In this document: in pieces, positions 35,778-44,988 of the stretch
Layout: the number at the start of each line of letters is the position of its first letter
Position numbering within the stretch: position 1 is the stretch's first letter
Assembly (NCBI RefSeq): GCF_900109755.1
Contig: NZ_FOAR01000016.1
Location: 62,001 to 126,000, forward strand
From: Pseudomonas agarici
Lineage (GTDB): Bacteria > Pseudomonadota > Gammaproteobacteria > Pseudomonadales > Pseudomonadaceae
Direction: 5' to 3'
DNA: 64,000 nt
Made by a program: the position numbers and the translations under genes
The notes under the pieces: generated by a model
Told to the model about the DNA's origin: nothing
Seen by the model: the letters and a program-made list of their open reading frames with translations, nothing else
The model's database searches: none

Positions 35778-36773
35778 ATGGCTAACGCTCTCTCGACGCC
35801 CCTACGGCGCGTCAGCATCCTGGCTATCGACCGGGTATTCGCCTCTACCCTCATGCAAGCCAAGGATTTTTTCCATCTCGCCAGCCTGCGCTACGCCAAG
35901 CAGCTCGGCCACGGACTCATCCCGGCTTTCGAGACACGCCTGGTCAGCCCCGACGGCCATTGCGTGTGCAGCTTCAGCGACGTCATCCTGCCCGTGGACG
36001 GTGGCCTGGAAAACGCCGATGTGATTATCCTGCCGGCCTTCTGGGACGACTTCGACACACTCTGCCAGCGCTACCCGCAGGTTCTGCCCTGGCTGCGCGA
36101 ACAGCACGCCCGTGGCGCTGTGCTCTGCGGCGAGGCGACCGGCGTCTTCTGGCTCGCCGAAGCGGGCCTGCTCGACGGCAAGGAAGCCACCACTTACTGG
36201 CGGTTCTTCAACGCCTTCAGCGAGCGCTTCCCTAACGTCTACCTGAACCAGGACAAACACCTGACCGACGCCGACAACCTGTACTGCGCAGCAGGCACTA
36301 CTTCGGCCTGCGACCTCTACATCTACCTGATCGAGCGCTTCTGCGGGGCCAACGTCGCCCAAGCCGTGGCACGTGACATCCTCTATGAAGTACAGCGCAG
36401 CTACGCGCCAGGGCGCATCGGGTTCGGCGGCCAGAAGCTGCACCAGGACGTGATCATCTTGCAGATCCAACATTGGCTGGAGGAGCACTTCGCCGACAAA
36501 TTCCGCTTCGAAGACGTTGCTCGCGAGCACGGCATGAGCATCCGCAACTTCATGCGCCGCTTCCAGACCGCCACCGGCGATAAGCCGCTGCACTACCTGC
36601 AACGTCTGCGTATCGAGACCGCCAAGGGCCTACTGTCCGGCAGCCGCAAAAGCATCAAGACCATTAGCTACGAAGTCGGCTATGACGATGCAAGCTTCTT
36701 CGCCCGCCTGTTCCGTCAGCACACCGAATTGTCGCCGAACCAATATCGACAACAGTTCCAGCAGGCGGCTTGA
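35778..36773 (+). CDS. GlxA-type transcriptional regulator (GATase1-like plus AraC HTH)
   Basis: This 331-residue regulator has a DJ-1/PfpI-like (GATase1) domain (about 12-195), with ADVIILPAFWDDFD and a Cys in GAVLCGEATGVFWLAEAGLL. An AraC-type pair of helix-turn-helix motifs follows (about 230-328), ending YEVGYDDASFFARLFRQHT followed by SPNQYRQQF. Proteins of this type often control amino-acid or quaternary-amine catabolism. It sits 211 bases upstream of the amino-acid monooxygenase gene on the same strand, so it is a candidate regulator of that block, but its target is not shown. Confidence 0.9.
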   Translation: MANALSTPLRRVSILAIDRVFASTLMQAKDFFHLASLRYAKQLGHGLIPAFETRLVSPDGHCVCSFSDVILPVDGGLENADVIILPAFWDDFDTLCQRYPQVLPWLREQHARGAVLCGEATGVFWLAEAGLLDGKEATTYWRFFNAFSERFPNVYLNQDKHLTDADNLYCAAGTTSACDLYIYLIERFCGANVAQAVARDILYEVQRSYAPGRIGFGGQKLHQDVIILQIQHWLEEHFADKFRFEDVAREHGMSIRNFMRRFQTATGDKPLHYLQRLRIETAKGLLSGSRKSIKTISYEVGYDDASFFARLFRQHTELSPNQYRQQFQQAA

Positions 36774-36797
36774 TACTCAAACCTGCCACAAGTCCAA

Positions 36798-36825
36798 TGT
36801 GGGAGCGCGCCTGCTCGCTCCCACA
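36798..36825. repeat. REP-like inverted repeat
   Basis: A perfect 10-bp inverted repeat (TGTGGGAGCG at 36798-36807, CGCTCCCACA at 36816-36825) encloses an eight-base loop. The GTGGGAGCG...CTCGCTCCCAC form is a common Pseudomonas REP motif. It follows the AraC-type gene. Confidence 0.8.
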
Positions 36826-36984
36826 GCAGTTCTTCGACACCTCCCAAAAGGGTCTATCACCAAAGTCTGTTTTCCGCGCGACAAACGGAAACTAGAGCAT
36901 CCCGGCATCCCAATTTACTGATACCGCCCCGATAGATCCGTACCTCAACATCCTCCCTACAAATATCACCAGGGAAGATCAACA

Positions 36985-38928
36985 GTGACCATTGGATCAA
37001 GCTACAACTACCCATCATTCGTCGCCAATACCGCTCGAACCAAGCGTTCGACCCATAGCAAATGGGCGCCCCGCTTCCCCAACCCGCCTGATTTGTGCTT
37101 CGACTATCGAGCACTGGTTGAACAGGAAAACGGTATCGCCAGGGCAACTAACCCGCAACATAAGATTTGCATCATCGGCGCTGGTGTCACCGGACTGACT
37201 GCCGCCAGAGAACTTTATCGCTGCGGGTTCACCCAAATCACCCTGATCGAACAATCCAGACGTATCGGTGGCAGGCACCTGACGATTCCTGGCAGCCGGC
37301 ATTCGACAGAGAACCATACACCGTTTGAAATGGGAGCCATGCGCATGCCGTTCTTCAACCGGGCAGACGAGCCACCGACAGCGGGCCGGTCACTGATGGC
37401 TTATTACACCGAGGCATTTGACTTGTCGTTTTCGGATTTTGCCAACCCCGGAAGCCAGTGGGTCACCTCGACCGGGATCTATCTGCGGGAGGGCAGCATC
37501 GGCGGTGGGCCGGCTCCGCAGATGCTGATCTGGAAAAATAGAGATGGCCAGACACCACCTCCCGGCGCAGAACTGCAAAAGGTTTATGCCAAGTGGAAAG
37601 CCTTTGCCGATCGCATGACCCGCCACGTCGCAGAGGTTTATGCCAGTCAGGCATGGGAAGCCATGTGGACTGCTATCGTCGAAAAATACGAAGGCGTTTC
37701 GTTTCGAGACTTGGTCAGCATGCCTGCTCTGCAAGCCTGAGATGAACGCTCACCGGGGGACTTTGGTGGAATGGGAATGTCCCCAGAGGAATCTGCGATC
37801 TTCTACGCCATTGGCATCGGCGACGGTAGCTGGGGGGCCTTTTACGATGTCTGTTGCCTCTATCCCCTACGCACGGCCATTTTTGGATTCAGCAGCCAGT
37901 TGCAACTGATCCATGGTCGGGTGGACTCAAATGGCGATCCACTTGACTCGCCCCATCTGCACAGTGCAGCCGTTTACGACTCGATGGGACTGAGTTTTGA
38001 CAGGCCCCGCTATATCGGACTCTGTGCTTTGGACGAATGTCTGCTGTTCATAAAGACCGACGAAACCGCAAAATCCTTCTATGAACACTGCAGGGAAAGA
38101 AACAACGGCTTGCTCATTGATTCATCTGTTACAAAACTTAAAAAACTGACGAACCAGAAAATACGCGTCCACTACAACTCGAAACATAGCCAATCCGCGC
38201 AAACCCAGGAACACTACGATGACTTTGATTCAGTCATCATGACCCTCCCCTCCTGGTTAATCGAAACTCGTATCAAGCTTGAAAGCTTCACGCCACAGAT
38301 GCTGCCTTTCGAAACCATCAATGCCTATAAAACCGCACACTGGGAAACCAGCTGCAAAGTGTTCGCGCCATTAAAAAAGTCGTTCCTCTCGAAAAACAGC
38401 AAAATTCCGCAAGTCATCGTCACCGACAGCTTCATACACGACGTCTACACCTACCGGTACAACGATAACTACAGTTATGACTGCATCCTTTTAAGTTACA
38501 CATGGGAGGACGACGCTACCAAACTGGCCACATTCACCGACAAAGAACTGGTGAACAAGTGCGCCAAAGAGCTGGATCGCATCCTCATGAACTCCGCCAA
38601 TATCCAGGAGAAAATCTCTCCCTACATTAGCCTTGATCAAGCCGTGGTCCAACGTTGGATGAGCGATAAAAATGCGCTGGGTTGTGCAAAGTTATACCGA
38701 CCTGGCACCTACTACGACGCCGTCAGCCTGCTGAAGTACAACCGGGACTTCGCACATGTTTCAGGCCTGTATTTTTCCGGGGAATCATTTTCAGTTGACG
38801 CCGGCTGGACCGAGCCATGCTTTCGGGGCGCCGTCGATGCGGTCATTCATATCTGCAACAAAACCGGCGCGGTCTTCAATGGCGGCTTTTCCATGAGCGA
38901 CTATCCGCACTATAACGTCAGAACCTGA
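36985..38928 (+). pseudogene. Flavin amino-acid 2-monooxygenase (IaaM/DavB-like), interrupted by one in-frame TGA
   Basis: Known enzymes of this family (tryptophan, phenylalanine and lysine 2-monooxygenases) decarboxylate and oxidise an amino acid to the amide one carbon shorter. Here 648 codons form a single frame broken once, by TGA at 37738-37740 after 251 codons. The first part has the FAD-binding fold IIGAGVTGLTAARELYRCGF, EQSRRIGGR and MGAMRMP. The part after the stop has IGIGDGSWGAFYDV, LLSYTWEDDATKL and the C-terminal FAD motif GLYFSGESFSVDAGWTEP. I use the GTG at 36985, with AGGGAAG upstream. An ATG at 37771 could restart the second part. The substrate is unclear. Part of the second half is AT-richer than its surroundings (38101-38160 has 21 G+C of 60). 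It may be a nonsense pseudogene, a sequencing error or a recoded gene. Confidence 0.8.
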
Positions 38929-38944
38929 TCACCTTTCTTGCCTC

Positions 38945-38970
38945 GAGCCATGCACGATGTGCATTGGCTC
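38945..38970. promoter_or_regulatory. Imperfect palindrome after the monooxygenase gene
   Basis: GAGCCATGCAC (38945-38955) and GTGCATTGGCTC (38959-38970) pair with one bulged base around GAT. No T run follows on the plus strand, so an operator is at least as likely as a terminator. It lies 160 bases before the amidase start. Confidence 0.45.
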
Positions 38971-39129
38971 AACTTCGCAGCCCCTCCTGCCAAGCGCCTC
39001 GCGCAGACATCTTGTGATACGGACTACACCCTAAACGGAAGTGGCTGACTTACATACTCTCGTCGATTCGACTTTCATAAGCACGCAGCTAAAACGGCGT
39101 GAATAACAATAATAAAGAGGTCATCGGCA

Positions 39130-40017
39130 ATGAACGATCCAACCACTCCTGTTCGTGTAGCAGTCGTGCAGTTCGATCCACAAGTTGGCGTGCAAAATCA
39201 CGAAACAAATCTGCGAAACAGCCTGGAGTTAGCGCTGGAAGCGGTAAATGACGGGGCGACTCTCATCGTCCTGCCCGAGCTTTCGAGCACAGGCTATTTC
39301 TTCAAAACACGGCAGGATGCGTTCGAGCATTCGCAGGCCGTCCCCGGCGGAACGAGCGTACAAAGCTGGATGGACTTTGCCCGCCAGCACAAGGTTTATC
39401 TGGTCGCCGGTTTGACCGAGCGCGACGGCATGCAGTTGTTCAATACCGGCGTTCTTGTCGGACCTGACGGCTTCATCGGCAAGTATCGAAAAGCACATTT
39501 ATGGAATCTGGAAAAACTGTGGTTCACGCCGGGCAACCTGGGCTTCCCGGTTTTTGACACCCCAATCGGTCGCATAGGGTTGTTGATCTGCTGGGATATC
39601 TGGTTCCCGGAAGTCCCGCGCATTTTGAGCCAGCAAGGCGCTGACATCATTTGCAGCCTGAACAATTGGGTCTGGACTCCGCCGCCCCTGTTCGATGACG
39701 CTGGCAAGTGCATGGCGTCGTACCTGACGATGACGGCGGCTCACGTCAACAACGTGTTTATTGCGGCGGCGAGCCGGATAGGTGAAGAGCGAGGCGCACG
39801 TTACCTGGGTTGCTCATTGATCGCCGGCACCAATGGCTGGCCGATTGGCAAGGTGGCGTCAGCGGACCAGCAGCAAATCCTGTTTGCCGACATCGATCTG
39901 ACCAGCTCGCGCAGCGCGCCCATCTGGAACAATTTGAACGATTTGCATCGCGATCGTCGAGCCGATCTTTACGATCAAATGCTCGGTTACACCCAGCACC
40001 CTTGTCTGCCGCGCTGA
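39130..40017 (+). CDS. Nitrilase-superfamily amidohydrolase (carbon-nitrogen hydrolase)
   Basis: This 295-residue enzyme has the complete nitrilase-superfamily triad: Glu50 in VLPELSSTGYF, Lys121 in KYRKAHLW and Cys154 in LLICWDIWFPE. Members hydrolyse amides, carbamoyl amines or nitriles. Following an amino-acid 2-monooxygenase gene, the likely job is to hydrolyse the amide product to the acid. DavA, a nitrilase-type amidase, does this after the lysine monooxygenase DavB. The enzyme could also act on an unrelated amide. Its frame is intact, unlike its two neighbours. An AT-rich leader with GAGGTCATC precedes the ATG. Confidence 0.88.
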   Translation: MNDPTTPVRVAVVQFDPQVGVQNHETNLRNSLELALEAVNDGATLIVLPELSSTGYFFKTRQDAFEHSQAVPGGTSVQSWMDFARQHKVYLVAGLTERDGMQLFNTGVLVGPDGFIGKYRKAHLWNLEKLWFTPGNLGFPVFDTPIGRIGLLICWDIWFPEVPRILSQQGADIICSLNNWVWTPPPLFDDAGKCMASYLTMTAAHVNNVFIAAASRIGEERGARYLGCSLIAGTNGWPIGKVASADQQQILFADIDLTSSRSAPIWNNLNDLHRDRRADLYDQMLGYTQHPCLPR

Positions 40018-40035
40018 TAAGGGGGGGTATGACTG

Positions 40036-41243
40036 ATGGAAACCGCAAACAAAAAACCGCAAAACCGACTTGCCGCCAGGTCGGCGCTGGATACGGCGAT
40101 CATCTGGCTGATGCTCGGCATGGCACTGTTGGTCATCTGGCTTTCATTCACCTACCGCTCCTCCTGGTCAGCTCATTGGCCGGACTACAGCCACATGGTA
40201 TCGAGCCTTTCGGAGCCGAGCGCCTGGTTGCGCTGGGTCCTGGGAGACATCAGCGAGGTGGCGTTCTACAAACATGAGTTCGCTTCGATCGGGCTGCTGG
40301 CAGGCGCCTATCTGGCCTACTGGGCGAATCGAACGGGCAGAGCCTGGCAAGGCTTCACCATTTGCTACGGCAGCGGTTTATGGCCATGGCTTGTAACCAG
40401 TTCATTGCTTGGACTGTTGCTGAGCAACCTGCTGTGGGGCTGGACGGTCACAGCCACTCGTTGGCAACCGACGTTTGCCGCATTTGTTTCGCTACCGGCG
40501 GCGATGGTGTTGATGTTTGGTGGCGGTTGGAAGGTTGCGATCAATGGCGCAATCATGGGCGCGCTGTTCGTCACGCCTCTGTGTCTGCTGATCGTCAATT
40601 ACATCTGCAATCCCTTGGGATTGCCCGCCGTGATCGGCAACGTCACCGGCATGGCGGTCGCCAGCGTCGGCGCTTTTGTGCTCTGCCGTTGCCTGCCGAG
40701 CCTGATGAAATCCGACCGAACCGAAGAACCCTGCGCCCCTCCACCTTCGCCCGCCGTCGCCAAAACGCCTGACTACGGCGCCGTGTGGACGCTGCGCCGG
40801 GTGTTGGCGGACTTTTCCGAAGCGCCGTTCTTTGGCAATGAATGGGCCAGTCTCGGTTTGATCGCGGGCGCCTTGCTGGCTTACACCTTAAACCCGACCA
40901 GCCCGGTGTATGGCACGGGCCTGCTGCCACAACTGCTCGCCGCGCAGGGCTGACCTCGGCGTTAGGCGTGCTGATCTGGCGTCGACAATGGATATTGTGT
41001 GGCTGGTATCCTACCTACGTGCCGTTGGTGTCAGTCGTGCCGGCGGCCATTCTGACGCACGGGAGTAGCTGGGCGGTCATTGTCTCGAGCGCGTTATTGG
41101 GAGCCCTGATTGCACCTCCACTGGCATGCGCGATCGCCAAGCGCTTGCCGCCTGACATGCATGGTTTTATCGGCAATGTGCTGTCCATGGCCATCAGCAC
41201 GCTGCTGATCGTTCCGTTTATCGGGCTATTGATCGCTAACTGA
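40036..41243 (+). pseudogene. Membrane protein with tandem internal duplication, frameshifted
   Basis: The first frame (40036-40953) reads to LLPQLLAAQG and stops. The neighbouring frame then continues as LTSALGVLIWRRQW to 41243 without a gap in sense. One missing base near 40947 (GCGCAGGGCTGACC) explains this. The joined product would have about 400 residues and around ten membrane helices. Its two halves repeat each other: LRWVLGDISEVAFYKHEFAS then IGLLAGAYLAY in the first half, LRRVLADFSEAPFFGNEWAS then LGLIAGALLAY in the second. I do not recognise the family. Placed between an amidase and an asparaginase gene, a transporter role is an inference only. Confidence 0.7.
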
Positions 41244-41321
41244 CGCGCATCACTTTTTGGGCCGTATCACGACGCCAATCCGGATACAGCCACTTCTCAT
41301 CACAAACAAAGGAGGTGTCCC

Positions 41322-42299
41322 ATGGACCTGCCCAAACTGGCCATTGCGGCGCTCGGCGGCACCGTGAGCATGCAGGCCAGGAATGCCGATGAAGGGGTGA
41401 TCCCGACCGTCAGCGGCGAAACCTTGCTGGAATCGATACCAGAGTTGTCGACTCTGGCACGGGTTAGCGTAGAAACGCTCGGGCTGTTACCTAGTGCCTC
41501 GTTGGATTTCGAGTTCTTACTGAGCGTCCTTTCCTGGGCACATGGGCAAATCAGTCAAGGTGCGGTGGGTGTGGTCATCACTCAAGGCACGGACACTCTC
41601 GAAGAAACCGCGACGTTCTTCGACTATTTGTGGGACCACGACGAGCCCTTGGTATTGACCGGTGCCATGCGCTCAGCCGCACAGGCAGGGGCCGATGGGC
41701 CGGCGAACCTGCTCGATGCCTGCCGGATCGCATTGGCCGAAAACAGCCGTCATCGAGGCGTTCAAGTAGTGATGAACGGTCAGATTCATGCTGCGAGTAC
41801 GGTTCGTAAAACCGATTCGTTGGCATTGCAGGCATTTACCTCTCCGGTCTTTGGCCCCGTGGGTATGCTCGTGGAAAACGCCGTTCGCTATTTGCGCCCA
41901 CCGGCTCAGCGCAGGGTTTTGCCTATACCGCACCAGTGCGCAAAGGTCGCCCTGCTGGAGGCGTCGCTCTGCGCCGACACGCTTTTACTCGAGAACATTG
42001 TCGAACTGGGCTACGACGGTCTGGTAATCGCAGGCTTCGGTGCTGGACATGTTTCTGAGCAGTGGGCCGAGGTAATCGAAGGCATCACACGAAAAATCCC
42101 CGTCATCATTGCGACCCGTACTGGCTCGGGGCCTACCGCGCAGTGCTCATATGGGTTTAAGGGTGGGGAGATCGATTTGATCCAAAAAGGCGCATCGATG
42201 GCCGGGTTTCTTTGTCCGCGTAAAGCTCGGGTGCTGCTGTGGCTGCTTATCGGTTGTCAGCGACAGGATGAGCTGGCGAGCTATCTGATGGACGATTGA
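41322..42299 (+). CDS. L-asparaginase/glutaminase family amidohydrolase
   Basis: This 325-residue protein has the bacterial asparaginase fold with its catalytic residues. Thr14 is in ALGGTVSM, Thr90-Asp91 in VVITQGTDTLEET, and Lys163 in AASTVRKTDSLALQAF. No signal peptide is seen, so a cytoplasmic enzyme is expected. GGAGG lies seven bases before the ATG. Such enzymes release ammonia from asparagine or related amides. Its place after an amino-acid monooxygenase and a nitrilase-type amidase suggests an amide-related catabolic block. The substrate is not defined. Confidence 0.9.
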   Translation: MDLPKLAIAALGGTVSMQARNADEGVIPTVSGETLLESIPELSTLARVSVETLGLLPSASLDFEFLLSVLSWAHGQISQGAVGVVITQGTDTLEETATFFDYLWDHDEPLVLTGAMRSAAQAGADGPANLLDACRIALAENSRHRGVQVVMNGQIHAASTVRKTDSLALQAFTSPVFGPVGMLVENAVRYLRPPAQRRVLPIPHQCAKVALLEASLCADTLLLENIVELGYDGLVIAGFGAGHVSEQWAEVIEGITRKIPVIIATRTGSGPTAQCSYGFKGGEIDLIQKGASMAGFLCPRKARVLLWLLIGCQRQDELASYLMDD

Positions 42300-42364
42300 A
42301 ATCAAACCCTGTGAGAGCGAATGAATCAGGTCATCAGTACGTACCCAAGATTTCCTCGGCGCAT

Positions 42365-42390
42365 AAAAAAGCCTGCGGTTGCAGGCCTTT
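42365..42390. terminator. Terminator between asparaginase and zapE
   Basis: GCCTGC (42371-42376) pairs with GCAGGC (42381-42386) around GGTT, flanked by six A (42365-42370) and a short T run. It can serve the convergent asparaginase and zapE transcripts. Confidence 0.8.
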
Positions 42391-42425
42391 CTTGCTTTCC
42401 CAATGACCCTACTTTTCTGAAACGC

Positions 42426-43520
42426 TTATGGCTTGTGCGCCCGGGACAAAAATTCGTGGGATTGCATTTCCAGCAGGCGGCTAAGGGTGCGTTGGAACTC
42501 AAAGTTCAAGCGACCGCCCGTGTACAGGTCCTTGAGCTCCACCTCCGCCGAAATAATCAGCTTGACGTTGCGATCATAGAATTCGTCGACCATGTTGATA
42601 AAGCGTCGGGCGATATCATCGGTGGTGACACTCATCTGCTCGACACCACTGAGCAACACAGCGTGGAAGATCTTGCCCAGTTCGATGTAGTCGTTCTGGC
42701 TGCGCGGACCGTCGCACAGTTCGCGAAAGTCGAACCAGGCCACATCATCACAGGTGCGGATCGCCCGAATTTCGCGATTCTCGATCATCAGTACATCGTT
42801 CTCGACAGCCTGGGTGCATTCCGGCGTCAACGCCCGAAAGCTTTTACGCAGACTCTCCTGAGCGGCTTCGTCCAGCGGAAAATGGAATAGCTCGGCCTGT
42901 TCCAGATGACGCAGGCGGTAATCGACTCCGCTGTCGACGTTGACGATCTCGGTGTTCTGCTTGATCAGCGCAATCGCCGGGAGGAAACGCGCCCGCTGCA
43001 GGCCATCCTTGTACAGGCCGTCCGGCACGATGTTCGAGGTCGCCACCAGGGTCACGCCGTTCTTGAACAGTTCTTCCATCAGGGTGCCGAGAATCATTGC
43101 ATCGGTAATGTCGGAGACGAAGAATTCGTCGAAACAGATCACTCGGGTCTCGGCGGCAAAACGCTTGGCGATGAGGGTCAGCGGGTTTTTCTCGCCATGC
43201 AGGGTCTTCATTTCCTCGTGTACCCGCTTCATGAAGCGGTGGAAGTGCGTGCGGGTCTTTTCCTTGAACGGCAGCGCTTCGAAGAAGGTATCGACCAGGT
43301 AGGTCTTGCCACGGCCGACACCGCCCCAGAAATACAGGCCCTTGACCGGCGCCACGTCTTTCTTGCCGAACAGTTTGCCGAACAGGCCCGGCTTGTTCTG
43401 CGAAGCCGCGACCAGGTCGTCGTACAGGCGTTGCAAATGGCGTACTGCCGTTTCCTGGGCTGCGTCGTGAAAGAACTCGGGGCGTTTCAGATCAGCTTGA
43501 TATCGTTCTAGGGGCGTCAT
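42426..43520 (-). CDS. zapE: Cell division protein ZapE (AFG1-like ATPase)
   Basis: ZapE is an AFG1-family AAA-type ATPase that interacts with FtsZ under stress. I use the ATG at 43520 (MTPLERYQADLKRPEFFHDA), giving 364 residues. The Walker A loop is at 66-73 (GGVGRGKT), Walker B is in VICFDEFFVSDITDA, and a sensor-like VATSNIVPDGLYKDGLQR follows. It is the start of a second core block (zapE, trpS, hydrolase, zapG). Confidence 0.95.
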   Translation of the reverse strand: MTPLERYQADLKRPEFFHDAAQETAVRHLQRLYDDLVAASQNKPGLFGKLFGKKDVAPVKGLYFWGGVGRGKTYLVDTFFEALPFKEKTRTHFHRFMKRVHEEMKTLHGEKNPLTLIAKRFAAETRVICFDEFFVSDITDAMILGTLMEELFKNGVTLVATSNIVPDGLYKDGLQRARFLPAIALIKQNTEIVNVDSGVDYRLRHLEQAELFHFPLDEAAQESLRKSFRALTPECTQAVENDVLMIENREIRAIRTCDDVAWFDFRELCDGPRSQNDYIELGKIFHAVLLSGVEQMSVTTDDIARRFINMVDEFYDRNVKLIISAEVELKDLYTGGRLNFEFQRTLSRLLEMQSHEFLSRAHKP

Positions 43521-43610
43521 AATTTCGTTAGCAAGGTAACAAAAGCGGGCGGTCACTTTAGCGATGGTCCATGGGAATGGCAATCGGCCCTTGATCGGGC
43601 CGACGGTCGA

Positions 43611-44963
43611 CTAGTCTTGAACGGGGGTCAAGGTGACTCGCAACACCTCGATGGCGGCGTCACGGGCCGTTTCGTCGGTGAACTCAGGACTGTCGGCCAC
43701 AGGTTCACCTTCCAACCAGACACTGAAGCGTTGCGCCTCGGCGCGGATGTCCAGGGCCCGGCCCGATTGCAGTTGCCTGGTCACGCCACCGGCGGCCTTG
43801 CCATCGGCAAAGTCACGCGACAGCAACAGTTGTTCACCACCAGCGGCCAACAGACGGAAACGAAAGCTGTCGCCCTCGCGGAAGCTGACAAAACGCGCCG
43901 CCTTGGCGGTTTTCTTCTGGGTGGTCGCGGCCACCTGAGCCGGGTTGACGAACGAACGCAGGCCGACCGCCTCACGCAACTGGGCGAGGAACGGCGTCGC
44001 GACGCTGCGGGCCTTCTTCGCCCCGGCCTGGAGAATATCCTCCAGGTCCGATGGTCGGGACATCAGTTCATGATAACGCTCGCGCTTCTCGGCCAGCTCA
44101 CTGTCCAGCAACTGGAACAGGCGGCTCTTGGCCTCGCCCCAACCCAGCCCGCCCAGCAATTGATCGCGGAACTCGGCGGCTTGCGCGGTCGTGGAGAACG
44201 CCTGGAACAGGGTGAACAGGTGCGAGTTGTCCGGGTCCTTGGCTTCGCCCGGCGCACGGGAGTCGGTGACGATCCGCGAAATCGCGTCCTTCATGTCCTT
44301 GGCGCTGGTGAACAACGCAATGGTGTTGTCATAGCTCTTGGACATTTTCCGACCGTCGAGGCCTGGCAGCGTCGCGACGCTTTCTTCGATCAGTGCTTCG
44401 GGCATGACAAAGAACTCCTTGCCCTGGCCGAACAGGTGGTTGAAACGCTGGCCGATATCGCGGGCCATTTCCACGTGCTGGATCTGGTCGCGGCCGACCG
44501 GCACCTGGTGGGCGTTGAACATCAGAATGTCCGCCGCCATCAGCACCGGGTAGCTGTAGAGCCCCATGGTGATCCCGGCATCCGCGTCTTCACCGCCCTC
44601 GAGGTTCTTGTCCACCGAGGCCTTGTAGGCGTGCGCACGGTTGAGCAGGCCCTTGGCCGCGACACAGGTCAGCAACCAGGTCAGCTCGGGAATTTCCGGG
44701 ATGTCCGACTGGCGATAGAAGGTCACACGCTCCACATCCAGGCCACCAGCCAGCCAGGTCGCGGCGATTTCCAGGCGCGAGCGCTGGATGCGCAACGGAT
44801 CGTCACATTTGATCAGCGCGTGATAGTCGGCCAGGAAGTAGAAGGAGTCGGCATTGCTGTCACGGCTGGCGAGGATCGCCGGACGGATGGCCCCAGCGTA
44901 GTTACCCAGGTGCGGGGTGCCCGTGGTGGTGATGCCGGTGAGGATACGTGTACGAGTCGTCAT
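43611..44963 (-). CDS. trpS: Tryptophan--tRNA ligase
   Basis: This class I aminoacyl-tRNA synthetase charges tRNA-Trp. The 450-residue protein has the HIGH-like TGTPHLGNY near residue 15 and the KMSKS loop in GRKMSKSYDN near residue 200. It is about 100 residues longer than the short bacterial form because of a C-terminal extension (after about residue 345), a form also known in other pseudomonads. It ends 90 bases before the zapE start. The opposite strand is also open over the same span, an effect of GC-rich codon use. Confidence 0.96.
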   Translation of the reverse strand: MTTRTRILTGITTTGTPHLGNYAGAIRPAILASRDSNADSFYFLADYHALIKCDDPLRIQRSRLEIAATWLAGGLDVERVTFYRQSDIPEIPELTWLLTCVAAKGLLNRAHAYKASVDKNLEGGEDADAGITMGLYSYPVLMAADILMFNAHQVPVGRDQIQHVEMARDIGQRFNHLFGQGKEFFVMPEALIEESVATLPGLDGRKMSKSYDNTIALFTSAKDMKDAISRIVTDSRAPGEAKDPDNSHLFTLFQAFSTTAQAAEFRDQLLGGLGWGEAKSRLFQLLDSELAEKRERYHELMSRPSDLEDILQAGAKKARSVATPFLAQLREAVGLRSFVNPAQVAATTQKKTAKAARFVSFREGDSFRFRLLAAGGEQLLLSRDFADGKAAGGVTRQLQSGRALDIRAEAQRFSVWLEGEPVADSPEFTDETARDAAIEVLRVTLTPVQD

Positions 44964-44988
44964 GGGTAATCGCTTAGTCAGACTGCTA

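Noticed and set aside
37738..37780. Selenocysteine insertion at the TGA of the monooxygenase gene
   Set aside because: Only a 4-bp stem (CACC/GGTG at 37751-37754 and 37765-37768) follows the TGA. It lacks a convincing bacterial SECIS shape, and the family is not known to use selenocysteine.
43617..44969. 450-codon frame antisense to trpS over almost its full length
   Set aside because: The coincidence of length is striking, but the product has no recognisable motifs and trpS is unambiguous; GC-rich third positions explain it.
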